Positions 1 to 12,353 of a DNA stretch of 64,000 bases are shown here, one piece after another. Location of the stretch: positions 20,374,660 through 20,438,659 of the forward strand of contig NC_087069.1 of NCBI RefSeq assembly GCF_963678635.1, written 5' to 3'. This DNA comes from Symsagittifera roscoffensis. Lineage: Eukaryota; Xenacoelomorpha; Acoela; Convolutidae. The notes beneath the pieces are model-generated. The model ran no database searches and was not told the origin of the DNA. It saw nothing but the letters and a program-made list of their open reading frames with translations. The translations under genes and the position numbers were made by a program. Each line of letters opens with the position of its first letter. Within the stretch, counting starts at the first letter, position 1.

Positions 1-3000
1 GACAGGGACAACCGATCACTACATCAGGGTAGAATAAATGAGAGCATACGGTAAGGAGATTTCCGAAGGTCGAGGGCTGAGATATCGGTTCGAAGATACA
101 TATAGGGATCCCAATACCAGACATTGGTAGAGACAAAAAAAACTGTATAACATCTTCAAGCGAGCTCCGAGTGAAGATACTAACAGACAATCATCAATTT
201 CACAATCAGAATGGGCATAATACTTTTGCAAACTCAGATTTTGTGCTCAGCTCTCACCCAAAAAGAATGAGAGAGTTACATTTTTAATATTTATTTCGCA
301 TTTATGTTCAAAACTTTAGTTTAAATAATAACTAAAAAAGAGTAGGAGTTGATTTTAGCCGGACTGTCTGCTTGCACGGGTGCTGTGTCAGAACACGCAA
401 ACTAGAAGTCCACAGCTGAAAACAGGTGATGGCAGCTAATTGGGAGGTCTAGGTAAAAAATTACACAAAACTGCTCATTGTCGGAGAAACTGACACTGGA
501 AAAAGCAGTCCTAGTTAAGTCATTGCTGGTTTAGATAATGACCACTCAAACTTTCCAGTTTCAGCTTCTTCTCAGAGCTTTACAGAACAGACACCATTCG
601 CTGAAGAGTTTTCACTTATCACTTATCAGAAATCACTTACCTACTAAATGACGAAGTATAGTAATTTTTCAGATGACCTCACGAGATGAAAACTTACCAT
701 ACTGCTTTCGAAAGTAATCTTGAAAGAAACATGGGACCGCAAAGGAAAATCATGACGCTCGATATCCAAAAACACAGGTAGTTGTTTTAACTGCTGAAAT
801 AGTAGTGCGGATTAATTGAAACTGATACATAAGTTCTCATAAAGCCTCTTGAAGTGGTTCTTTTTTTTAATTGGCTATGTTTCGGAAACTAAGTATTTGA
901 AGAGCTTTACTAACTTATCAGTACATCATTTATCATTAGGCATATACTTTTAAGACTTACTTCATATCACAACAAAAATAGAATAGAAGTTGATTTTAGC
1001 TGGAGTGTCTGCTTGTACGAGTGCTGTGCCAAAATATTAAAAAAACTGGAATTCCGCAACTGAAAAGAAGCTAGTTGAGGAGAGGATCTAGGTTTTGAAA
1101 ATCGCACAAATATATTCATTATCGGAGACACTGACACTGGAAAAAGAAGTCCTTGTGAAGTCATTGCTGGTTTACATCATGACCACTCAACGTTATTTCG
1201 GCTCTTTCTCAGAGCTGTACAGAACAGACACAATTCGCTGACGTGTTTTCCATGGAATTGTCGACAGGCTGACTAAAATCATCGACACTATTGACTTCGG
1301 CAATCCTGGTAGTCACACCGACGCTTACGTCATACAAGAATTAAAAAATAAAATGAAGAAAGGGAAGGGAAGATAAAGTACGACGCTGTAAACTAGTTCA
1401 TCATAGCAGTAAACCGTCAAAAACGAAGTTTGAATGAATCAATTGTCAACATGATCAGAATTTTCCAAAAATAAATGTTTGAACAGTTTCTGGCAACAGA
1501 CTGTGATTTTTTTCACGAGGCTTCTGATGCACCATCTTTTGTCAGTGAACGGTGAAGCGAGACACTGTATATCTATGATTACATTGCGGCAGAACAACTG
1601 AGAACTGTCAAAAATTAGGTTCTGGAATGACGAGGGCTGAGATACATATTCAAAGATAAATGTAGGGATCCCAATCCCAGAACTTGGAGTAAGCAAGGAC
1701 TTCCTGTACGAAACCTTCAAGAGAACTCTGAATGAGAAGAGAGAAGAACAAATGATCATCGTCAGTTTTATCGTCAATTCGTTATATTGTCTTTGCACTC
1801 TCAAATTGTGTACTTTACTTTAACCTTAACAGAAGAATCGAGTTCTGTTTATTTTTCAAAAACTTGATCAGAAATCACCCATCATTTATTTGACGAGGTG
1901 AAGCAATTTTTGAATAATCTCACGAGATGAAAACTAGCATCCTACTTGAGACGGTAATCTCGCACAAGACACAGGCACCGAGAAGAAACAACCATGACGC
2001 TTAGTGCAGGAAAATTTGGAAACACACATATATATTACTGCAGATTGTTTGAAACTGATATTTTAGTTCTGAGTGATTTTAAAAAATCTTCCTTCTATTT
2101 TATTAGCACCTTTCGGAAACTACTTAGTGAAGAGCTTTATCAATTTGTCGGAACATTAGGAAAAAACTAACAAGGATTTACTTCAATTCATAACCAAATT
2201 ACAATATAAGATGCTTTTAGCAGGACTGTCTCCTCGCATGAGTGCAGCACCAAAAAGGCGAACTAGAAGTCCACAACTGGACAAAGCTGGTCGTAGCTAG
2301 TTGGGGAATCTAGGTGTTAAGAATTACACAAAAATGCTCATTATCGTAGATACTGACACTGGAAAAAGCAGTCCTAATGAATTCATAGCTGGACTAAATC
2401 AGGACCACTCAACCTTGGCTGTTTCGGCTTCTTCTGAAAGCTTTACAGAGCAGACACAATTTGCTGACGTGTTTTCCATGGAACTGCCGACCGGCTGACA
2501 AAAATCATCGACACTATTGGCTTCGGCAATTCTGACAGAGACACCAATGCTTACGCCATACAAGAACTGGTTAGCAAACGGAAGGAAGTCGAAATACGAC
2601 TCAGTAAACTTTTTCACCATAGCTGTAAACGGCCAAAATCGACGTTTGGATAAATTACTTCAACATGATCAGATTTTTCCAAAAAATGCTAAGCAACAGT
2701 TCCTAGCAACATACTAAGATTGTTTTCACGAAGCTTCCGATGCACGATTTATCGTCAGTGAACGGTATAGGGAGACAGGGACAACCGATCACTACATCAG
2801 GGCAGAATAAATGAGAGCATACGGTAAGGAGATTCCCGAAGGTCGAGGGCTGAGATATCGGTTCGAAGATACATATAGGGATCCCAATACCAGATATTGG
2901 TAGAGACAAAAAAAAAATGTATAACATCTTCAAGCGAGCTCCGAGTGAAGATACTAACAGACAATCATCAATTTCACCATCAGAATGGGCATAATACTTT

Positions 3001-5315
3001 TGCAAACTCAGATTTTGTACTCAGCTCTCACCCAAAAAGAATGAGAGAGTTACATTTTTAATATTTATTTCGCATTTATGTTCAAAACTTTAGTTTAAAT
3101 AATAACTAAAAAAGAGTAGGAGTTGATTTTAGCCGGACTGTCTGCTTGCACGGGTGCTGTGTCAGAACACGCAAACTAGAAGTCCACAGCTGAAAACAGG
3201 TGATGGCAGCTAATTGGGAGGTCTAGGTAAAAAATTACACAAAACTGCTCATTATCGGAGAAACTGACACTGGAAAAAGCAGTCCTAGTTAAGTCATTGC
3301 TGGTTTAGATAAGGACCACTCAAACTTTCCAGTTTCAGCTTCTTCTCAGAGCTTTACAGAACAGACACCATTCGCTGAAGAGTTTTCACTTATCACTTAT
3401 CAGAAATCACTTACCTACTAAATGACGAAGTATAGTAATTTTTGAGATGACCTCACGAGATGAAAACTTACCATACTGCTTTCGAAAGTAATCTTGAAAG
3501 AAACATGGGACCGCAAAGGAAAATCATGACGCTCGATATCCAAAAACACAGGTAGTTGTTTTAACTGCTGAAATAATAGTGCGGATTAATTGAAACTGAT
3601 ACATAAGTTCTCATAAAGCCTCTTGAAGTGGTTCTTTTTTTTTAATTGGCTATGTTTCGGAAAATAAGTATTTGAAGAGCTTTACTAACTTATCAGTACA
3701 TCATTTATCATTAGGCATATACTTTTAAGACTTACTTCACATCACAACAAAAATAGAATAGAAGTTGATTTTAGCTGGAGTGTCTGCTTGTACGAGTGCT
3801 GTGCCAAAATATAAAAAAAACTGGAATTCCGCAACTGAAAAGAAGCTAGTTGAGGAGAGGATCTAGGTTTTAAAAATCGCACAAATATATTCATTATCGG
3901 ACACACTGACACTGGAAAAAGAAGTCCTTGTGAAGTCATTGCTGGTTTACATCATGACCACTCAACGTTATTTCGGCTCTTTCTCAGAGCTGTACAGAAC
4001 AGACACAATTCGCTGACGTGTTTTCCATGGAATTGTCGACAGGCTGACTAAAATCATCGACACTATTGACTTCGACAATCCTGGTAGTCACACCGACGCT
4101 TACGTCATACAAGAATTAAATAATAAAATGAAGAAAGGGAAGGGAAGATAAAGTACGACGCTGTAAACTAGTTCATCATAGCAGTAAACCGTCAAAAACG
4201 AAGTTTGAATGAATCAATTGTCAACATGATCAGAATTTTCCTAAAATAAATGTTTGTGAACAGTTTCTGGCAACAGACTGTGATTTTTTTCACGAGGCTT
4301 CTGATGCACCATCTTTTGTCAGTGAACGGTGAAGCGATACACTGTATATCTATGATTACATTGCGGCAGAATAACTGAGAACTGTCAAAAATTAGGTTCT
4401 GGAATGACGAGGGCTGAGATACCTATTCAAAGATAAATGTAGGGATCCCAATCCCAGAACTTGGAGTAAGCAAGGACTTCCTGTACGAAACCTTCAAGAG
4501 AACTCTGAGTGAGAAGAGAGAAGAACAAATGATCATCGTCAGTTTTATCGTCAATTCGTTATATTGTCTTTGCACTCTCAAATTGTGTACTTTACTTTAA
4601 CCTTAACAGAAGAAGCGAGTTCTGTTTATTTTTCAAAAACTTGATCAGAAATCACCCATCATTTATTTGACGAGGTGAAGCAATTTTTGAATAATCTCAC
4701 GAGATGAAAACTAGCATCCTACTTGAGACGGTAATCTCGCACAAGACACAGGCACCGAGAAGAAACAACCATGACGCTTAGTGCAGGAAAATTTGGAAAC
4801 ACACATATATATTACTGCAGATTGTTTGAAACTGATATTTTAGTTCTGAGTGATTTTAAAAAATCTTCCTTCTATTTTATTAGCACCTTTCGGAAACTAC
4901 TTAGTGAAGAGCTTTATCAATTTGTCGGAACATTAGGAAAAACTAACAAGGATTTACTTCAATTCATAACCAAATTACAATATAAGATGCTTTTAGCAGG
5001 ACTGTCTCCTCGCATGAGTGCAGCACCAAAAAGGCGAACTAGAAGTCCACAACTGGACAAAGCTGGTCGTAGCTAGTTGGGGAATCTAGGTGTTAAGAAT
5101 TACACAAAAATGCTCATTATCGTAGATACTGACACTGGAAAAAGCAGTCCTAATGAATTCATAGCTGGACTAAATCAGGACCACTCAACCTTGGCTGTTT
5201 CGGCTTCTTCTGAAAGCTTTACAGAGCAGACACAATTTGCTGACGTGTTTTGCATGGAATTGTCGACCGGCCGACAAAAATCATCGACAATATTGGCTTC
5301 GGCGATCCAGACAGA
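1..5315. repeat. 2.77-kb tandem repeat, two copies
   Basis: Positions 1 to about 2540 recur at 2774 to about 5315, offset 2773-2777 bp, with only scattered substitutions and short indels. Each unit holds three diverged subunits, marked by a shared block (GGA.TGTCTGCT...GGTGCTGT) near 364, 1003 and 2222 in copy 1 and 3136, 3778 and 4998 in copy 2. Each subunit also carries a second block near a GACCACTCAA word. Short open frames of up to about 120 codons occur on both strands and are partly shared between subunits, but none is intact across all units and none is recognisable. I read this as a satellite-like higher-order repeat or a decayed tandem gene family. Confidence 0.85.
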
Positions 5316-6650
5316 CTTAAGAACGGTAACGTCACACATGACTTGATTAGTACACTGACGTCAAAATAAGACTCTGTAAATCTGCTCATCATAGCAGTAA
5401 ACAATCAAAATTGTCAACCTGAGCAGATTTTTCCCAAAAAAACGTATGGCACGGGTTCTGGCAACAGACTGTTATTGTTTTCACGAAGTTTCCGATGCAC
5501 CATTTTTTGTCAGGGAAAGGTGTAGGGAGACAGATTAAACCTATGATTACATAATCAGGTTTTGGACGAGACGTGAGCTTCCTGGACGAAACATTCAAGA
5601 AAGTCCTGAGTGAAAAAACAATGGGTCAATTTGATCGCCAGTGTTGCGCATTTTATTTTTGCCCGAACCCAAACATTGGATGAGACAGCAGAGTCCTATC
5701 TACAACCTGCAAGCAAGTTCCGAGTGAAAAAAAAAAACAATAGATAGTCGTCAATTTAACCGTCAGAGTTATGCATAAAACTTATGCAATATCAAATTTT
5801 CACTTAGTTCTCACCCAGACAGAATGAGCGAGTTACGTTTTTTTCTCCAAAACTTGATCGGAAATCACCCATCACTTAGGTGACGAGGTGAAGTAGCTTT
5901 TGATTTAATCTCACGAGAAAAAAAGTAGCATCCTGCCTCCATGAGCAATCTCGCACAAAACACGGGCACCGAAAAGAAACAATCATGATGCTTGGTCCCA
6001 AGAAACTTGGAAACACTAAATTATTTTAAATGCCGATATATTACTGCAGATGATTTGGAACTAATATTTAAGGTCTCAGAATAACTAGAGTCTGTCTTCT
6101 TATTTTCATAGCTAACTTATGCAAAACTACTTAGTGGAGAGCTTTACTAACTTTTCAGAACAACCTTAGGAAAAACCTTTTAAGGATTTACTTCAATTCA
6201 TAAGAGAATGAATTAGAATAAGAGATGGTTTTAGCCGGACTGTCTGCTAGCACGGGTGCTGTACGGAAACAGGCAAACTAGAATACTACAACTGGAAACG
6301 GGTGGCCACAGCTGGTTGGGGATCTAGCTGGTAATAAGCGCAGAAAAACGCTTTTTATTGGCATGACTCGCACTGGAAAAAGCAGTCCATGTAAAATCAG
6401 TGCTGGAATAGATCATGACTACTCAACCTTTGCTGTTTTGGCTGCTTCTCATAGCTGTACAGAACAGACAAAATAGGCTGACGCGTTTCCATGTAATTTT
6501 TGATCAGCCGAGAAAAACCATGGACACTAATTGCTTCGGAGATCCTGGCAGAGACACCGGTACCTACTTCATACAAGACTTGGTTAGCAAACTGAAAGCA
6601 CTCTGCCAAAAATCATTACACTTTTATCGATTCAATTGATGAATTTCAAC
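5316..6650. repeat. Diverged tail of the 2.77-kb repeat array
   Basis: After about 5315 the match to copy 1 becomes patchy, but the same subunit blocks return. A GGACTGTCTGCTAGCACGGG block lies near 6238 and a GATCATGACTACTCAACC block near 6411. This looks like an older, decayed subunit at the edge of the array. No supported gene is visible. Confidence 0.6.
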
Positions 6651-6957
6651 ATGGCCATGCAAAAAAAAACAACGCGATTTCACGATGAAACTCACATATT
6701 GGTATATAAGAGAGTTAGAATCATGGTTTTACGCAAGCCGTCTTGCTTTTTTCTAGCACATGAAAATGATAGCCTCATTTGTACAATTCTGAACGTAACA
6801 AAACTCGTCGACAAGATTTATCATTATCAGTTACAGCAAGAGTCTGGTCCAATTTTAATTCATGTGCAAAGTAATTTGTGCTTTTTCAATTGATACCATT
6901 CTATATAGTTAGTCCAGAAGAATCAATATAGCTGTAAATCACGTGGGCGTAATCTTT

Positions 6958-6963
6958 TTTATT
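6958..6963 (-). promoter_or_regulatory. Candidate poly(A) signal of the TLC gene
   Basis: The minus strand reads AATAAA here, about 210 bases beyond the stop codon of the TLC-domain gene at 7171. That is a plausible 3' UTR length. The stretch 6651-7170 is otherwise AT-rich with no gene I can support. Confidence 0.45.
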
Positions 6964-7170
6964 TGTTTTTGGTACAGCAGTTTAAACTGTACATTCATCT
7001 AAGAACTTTCGAAATTCAATGAAGACTGTGGACTAACTTGAACTTTTAGGGTTGAAGTATTTTCAATTTTGTAATGACCAGATATATCATCACACAGACT
7101 TCGATATAATTTATACGCTGAAAATTATTAATTACTGCATTTGACCTGATTTGGTTGGGATGTTTAAGAT

Positions 7171-9065
7171 CTACTCTATTTTGCCTTTTCTTAGTGCTAC
7201 ATATATTCCCCGCACCATTCTGTAGAACCAGTAGAAATTCATCGCACTGATAACTAAGTAGCACAAGAACATGACAGCTTGGAAATACTTGTAGTTGTCC
7301 ATATACGTTAGAATGAAGAGGCCTCTTGGAATAAAGTAAAAGGAGGGGAGAACCCTCGCGACTAGAAATGAACCCGTCATGAGCAGCCCGTTCGCTTTGT
7401 AGACAACAGTATTCTTAGAGTAGCTGAGAATTGAGAGGACGATTCTCATGTTTATGAATGGATTGCTACACTCCATCAGACAAAGGAGGTATTTCTCCAT
7501 TAGGTAGTTCGAGTCCAAGGCAGCCAGAATGGTGACGGCGAAAGCGGCAACGTGGTGACCCAGAACCCACATGGGCGACTGGCCTGTGTAGAGGATTTTG
7601 TAGACTGTATCCACCAAGAGGTAGCCAATCATCATCTGGCTGAAAGCAAAAAGTTGCATGCTTCGATTCAGTTGGATATAAAAAATGGATCAACCCTAAT
7701 ATCAAACCCCAAACCTTTTCCAAGTGATGAATCCCCCTGTGTGTATTAGTTTTAAGAACGAACTCTGTATAAAAAATGCACTTAAAAAAAGCCTTTGAAT
7801 ACAGGGTATTCTCAAAACCAGTTTTACAATAAATCCTCTCTTCTCACAGATATTGAAAAGATTCTTTTGGCAGTAAGCGGGCAAAAACTGCCGAATTTTG
7901 ATGAAACAACTCATTGAGTTGATATTTTTGGTTCAAGCATGTTTGCGCGATTTATTGAATTTTCTCTGCATTACTGAAATAAAACAACCTGATATAACGA
8001 ACTAAAACAGAATATGTTCTTTCATTTTTTCTCAAATTTGTTTACTTTTGGCCAAACGAAAATTGGGGCCAAAATTTTCTTGAAATTTCACCAGCTTTTT
8101 TATCGTGCATTTTTTTGCGAAATTGCAAAACAAAACTACACCCTTAAAACGGGTCAATTCATTTGGTTTACAATTAAACAGGTGAGCAGGGTCAATTGAT
8201 GTAAGAATAACTAGTTCAGCACAAAATGCTGCGAGAATTCATACTATGGTTGGGAGTGCTTCTGAACATTTTTTAAAACAAAGCAAAGAAACACGTTTTA
8301 AAACAGAAAATATAAAACAATGTTTATTATTTTACAATGTTTTACGCTGAAAACTAGTGATTTCTGGAAGCCATAGGAGTATCAGAATGGGAAAGAGACC
8401 GAATTTTGAAACAGCGTTGGCTGGTATTGCTATTGGCTCTCGTTTTCAGAGTTCCCAAATCATCGGGAATTACTTATGGAAAGTTAAGAAACCAAATGGA
8501 GGCTGAAAAGCGCGGAAAACTTGCATTTCTTTATCGCTAACTGAACGAACTGGAAAAAAAACAATAATACGTTTTTTATTTAAAAAAAACCGCTGTTTAA
8601 TAATTTTTTAAATAAAAAAAGTTTATTTTTCTCAACTCTGCCTAATAAACAAACGCTCGCAGTGTAAAATATCAATGAACAGTTGAAATGATATAAGTAA
8701 ACAGTTTACCAGATTGAGGTAAAGAGGGAGACTCCATCCACGAAGTTCCCCGTGTAGTAGAGTTTCCAAATGGCAACAACTGAAGTTAGCGAAATGTAGA
8801 AACAGTTCACTGTTCCAGTGACCTGGCAGATAAAGTTTCCAATATCCTTGTCTTGGGCCACTTTTAGTGTTGGTATCAATTTTTGGAATAACTGTACGCT
8901 GTAGCCAGTGGTGAGAAGGACAAACATAGCCGCGTATATGAGCACATTGTACCAAAATCCTCCTGTATAAGAGAACTTTAGAGTTTGATATGAAGCTGAT
9001 GATTGTATACTATTTGTAACGACAAACGCCTCTGGCGTAAATAACAGAAACTCTTGGAGTGACAT
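7171..9065 (-). CDS. TLC-domain membrane protein, TLCD4/TMEM56-like, two exons
   Basis: A spliced gene with exon 1 at 9065-8710 and exon 2 at 7639-7171. Exon 1 ends ATCTG before a GTAAAC donor, and exon 2 follows a TTGCTTTCAG acceptor. The phase matches (TG + C = Cys), giving about 274 residues. Several hydrophobic segments are visible, two in exon 1 and about four in exon 2. The TLC signature is clear in exon 2: a GHHVAAF stretch followed by an ECSNPFINMR stretch, as in the TRAM/LAG1/CLN8 superfamily, whose TLCD members are multi-pass membrane proteins linked to lipid handling. The ceramide-synthase active-site pattern is not obvious, so TLCD4-like is a better call than LAG1. The start is the first ATG of exon 1; a non-coding upstream exon cannot be excluded. 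This appears intact and is the only host gene I can defend. Confidence 0.82.
7640..8709 (-). other. Intron of the TLC-domain gene (1070 bp)
   Basis: AT-rich sequence between a GT donor (8709-8708) and an AG acceptor (7641-7640) on the minus strand. Short open frames inside it, for example around 8014-8199 on the plus strand, have no recognisable content. No mobile element is evident in it. Confidence 0.8.
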
Positions 9066-9168
9066 TCTCGTTGGATGTTCAATTAGATAAGGTGGCCAAC
9101 AGCATCATCAATTGTCCGTGTTTTTAAACTGAAAAATATTTCACTAATTGCACTTTTTTTTCGCCACT

Positions 9169-10052
9169 TGTAACAGTCGCCTACTTCAGTCACATATACA
9201 CAGCGACGGAGCGTAGAAAAAGTACCTATTAACGACTGGCAGTCGTCAGTTACCTTAATTCTACTCGTTTTTCACCGTCTCGACCTTGCCAGTTGATTTT
9301 CTGGTCTGTTTAGGGCTAAGTAAAAAGTTACTATTTTTAGGCCATCAGTCAAACGACTTTTGATCAGCTTTCGTTTACATGCGAACACAACCACATAGCT
9401 GAGTCTCGGATCCTCAGACGACGTGATTGCTATTAAAAACACGGCTCGAATACCCTATTTTAATATGTTTCTGGCGACAGTTCTATATTAAATCCATTGG
9501 AGATGGATTGACCCTTTGCTCTTCCTAGCTACTCATATTCTAAAGTATCAAATAATACCGGTGTTAATTCAAAGTTCTATGGCATCAGAGTAGCTAAAAA
9601 GTTAGTTTACTACAGTCTTTCAGCATTTAACAGTCTCTGGGGGACCAAGCCTCCGCTTCCGTGTTCTCCTCGAGATAACGTTGTTATCATTCCAAATTCG
9701 TGGCACGGGAGGGTACTGCTTTCCACCACCAAAGCCTCCTTTCCCACAATCTTCTCTCACTAAGGGTCTTAACGTGCGTGAATGTCACGATACGAGGCTT
9801 CGTATTTTTCTCGTTCTCGTGTGACTGTCTTTTACTAGATTTTAGGTTGTTCTGTTTTCTCGTTCTTATTAGTCAAAATGGCCGTCTTTCGGTTTTTCTG
9901 CGAAATATTCACTCTTCGATCGAAATTTTAAAAATAAAAATTCTAGAATATTCCTACCCTCCTTCGCAGCACTTTTTCGTTACTAAGGCCTTTAGTCGTC
10001 TTTTTCTGTCCCGGCGGAAGGTTGCGCTGTGCCAATCTGGCAGAATGGCACA
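9169..10052 (-). repeat. Solo LTR of the giant-element family
   Basis: Read on the minus strand this starts TGTGCCATTCTGCC and ends GCGACTGTTACA. It matches the GE-2 LTRs (33170-34047, 58126-59001) over its whole length with scattered differences. No internal element sequence is attached on either side. The flanking trinucleotides (ACT, GTC) do not match, so the original target duplication is lost or the copy was rearranged. Bases 10053-10088 repeat an interior LTR segment (compare about 9615-9650), suggesting unequal recombination. It has the same orientation as the TLC gene and ends 104 bp before that gene's ATG. Confidence 0.82.
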
Positions 10053-10088
10053 GTCTTTCACCATATAACAGTCTCTGGGGGATCAAGC

Positions 10089-10688
10089 TACACTACGGAA
10101 CATAGGTCTTATTTTGACTAATAACAACGAGATTTTTCTAAAGCCTTTGATAAAGTTCCTCATAGTATCCTAATCACTAAACTACGGAACATAGGTCTAG
10201 GCATTTAAATACAAGACATAATTCAAGACTATCTAACAGATAGAATGCAATTTGTGAAAATCAATAAAAGTTTATCAACTCTGAAAGAAGTAACTAGCAG
10301 TAAACCACAGGGGTCAACTCTTGGCCCTATACTTTTTATCATATTCATTAACAACTTTCCCAAATGTATTGAAAATTCGGATTGTTTTAGCTATTGTGAC
10401 GATATGAAAATCTTGTCTACTGAAGAAATTCATCTGCAAAAAGACACGACAAATGTTGAAAAATGGTGCCGAGAAAATAAAATGCCGCTGAATGAAGATA
10501 AATGTAATCTGTTAAACCTCAAAGGGAAAATGGAAGTTACACTATTTAATACAATTGTTGATACCGCAAAGACCCAAAAAGACTTGGTCAGTAAATGCTG
10601 AAAATCGCATATCAAAATCAATGGGAGCTTTTTACAAAATCAAACGGAATATCTCGAAAAAACATCATTAAAGTCAAAATTAAACTTA
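10089..10688 (+). pseudogene. LINE reverse transcriptase fragment, 5' part
   Basis: Translation shows non-LTR RT blocks in order: KAFDKVPHSIL (10137 on), then KPQGSTLGPILFIIFINNFP and a CDDMKIL block where LINEs usually carry the catalytic YADD/FADD motif. This fits a jockey/CR1-like RT. An in-frame stop near 10207 and later frameshifts show it is dead. The fragment ends exactly at the GE-1 LTR (10689). Its continuation is at 59930-60134, where the reading frame resumes across the insertion. Confidence 0.8.
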
Positions 10689-11637
10689 TGTAACATTCGC
10701 CTACTTCGGTCACATATGAGGCTTAAGAAAAATAGACCCTATAACCATTGGCTCAAGAGTCAAGGACACTATCTCTTGTGTTTTTCTACCTCAAAAACGG
10801 TCGGAGCCAATTCGGTTCGCTTGCGACATGAGACTAGAACCCGTTACAGCTTAAAGGCCACTACCAAAATACCCCCCACTCTAGAAAATAAGAACGTTAC
10901 CATACTTAGGTCTCAAAAAACCCAGAATACACGAACGCCGTTAAAAACAGGGTCAGAACAATCCGTTAAGCTACTTTTTATTGGACAGTGGAACTTTGAT
11001 CCATTTCAGATGGATCAACCTAAAACTCGCCTTACCTCAACATACTTATTATAAAATGCACGGTACTCGAGAAAACTAAATTTGGTACTTACATAGCAGC
11101 ACGCTTGAGAAACAGAGAAACTAAACTAATTAATGACTCTAGCATAAATATTATCGAATATAACTCAAGAAGTTTTCTAACGATGAGTTCCAATCAAAGG
11201 AAATAAGTTTTAATTCAAGAAAGTAGTTTTGGATCTGGACCATTGGGAGACTTCAGTTGTCTGCCTTTATGTTGAAGGTTCACTCTGTTCCAGTTGACTC
11301 TTGCTTTGCTCTTGTATCTGTTCGGTCTCCTATATCAGATAGGACAGCTCTACTCTAGTTTTCTACGATGGAAATTGCGAATAGCAATTTCCCACTAGCT
11401 CTTCTCTAGTTTTCTACGATGGAAATTGCGAATAGCAATTTCCCACTGTGTATGGTTGACAACTTTCCCGCAATTGTAATTCGGTTGTTCTGATTTTAAA
11501 TTTTATGTTTTCAATTGTCGCGAGAAAACTGAGCATGACAGGCTCCATTCGAATTTTTGAAAAATGAAACTTCACTCCAAAACCACGTATTTTCGTGTTC
11601 CTCAAGGTCAAACTTCCAGATATGACCGACTGGCACA
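10689..11637 (-). repeat. GE-1 3' LTR
   Basis: Minus strand starts TGTGCCAGTCGG and ends GCGAATGTTACA. It pairs with 59048-59929. It is longer than its partner chiefly because a stretch of nearly 50 bp (starting near 11355) is tandemly duplicated at about 11405-11450. The TG...CA ends and the direct-repeat partner identify it as an LTR. Confidence 0.87.
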
Positions 11638-11657
11638 TACTCCCCGGACTCAAAATC
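11638..11657 (-). promoter_or_regulatory. GE-1 polypurine tract
   Basis: On the minus strand GAGTCCGGGGAGTA abuts the LTR start TGTGCC. GE-2 has the matching TTGTCCGGGGAGTA at its own 3' LTR (58126). Position and purine content are those of the plus-strand primer of an LTR retroelement. Confidence 0.72.
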
Positions 11658-12217
11658 GATGTCCTCATCGCGTGCTGCCGTCTGTCAGTGAATCCCCAGA
11701 AACCCGAGTGTTACTCAAGATACAGTGCCAGTGGTCATTTACAGAAGTTTGCAGCAGACTTAAGTTTATCTACACCCCAAAAATTACAACCATGTAAAAA
11801 TTTTTACACTATCGCTAAACAGCAATCAAAATCTGCACACACCTGCACCTTTGAATTTTCGCTTTTTAAGCTAGTAATTTAAAATTTCTTTTGTCCTATT
11901 CAATCAGGAAATTGTCATGCAGCATTTTGATTTATATAATAGATATAATATATTAATAACAATATCTCATTTGTTAAAATTTCTTTTTCGTGAACCTAAA
12001 TTTTATCCAAGTTCACCCTGGAGCCCCTTTCCTTCCCTCTCAAGACTCAAGACTCTAGAATTACCCATTGAGCCACCTGCTCACCTCGCGTTCTTCGCCT
12101 TCGATGTACCAGACCCAGATGTATTTGACACCGTGATCTGCTTCAACAGTGCCTCTTCGTCATCGGAGCTAATCACGATCTCTTCCCAGGCTTTCAGCTG
12201 TTCATAGGACCGCATTC
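11638..12217 (-). other. GE-1 3' untranslated region
   Basis: AT-rich spacer between the decayed end of orfB (about 12218) and the 3' LTR. GE-2 has a spacer of similar length (57377-58125). The small open frames in it look incidental. Confidence 0.6.
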
Positions 12218-12353
12218 ATTCCCTTTGCTCCTGCAATCTCTTCGCTTGATTGGGCAAAATCTTCACCCTCGACTCCCGGTTCAAACAGAAGGAATTGTGC
12301 AGACTCAGGCTCACGTTCTTCGCCAAGTCTTCCTCTAGTATCGACTCTCTCGC

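Noticed and set aside
8014-8199. Small plus-strand open frame in the TLC gene intron
   Set aside because: Phe/Lys-rich low-complexity translation in AT-rich DNA, with no recognisable content.
9700-10068. Open frame inside the solo LTR
   Set aside because: It lies within LTR sequence and is not conserved as a frame in the GE-2 LTRs.
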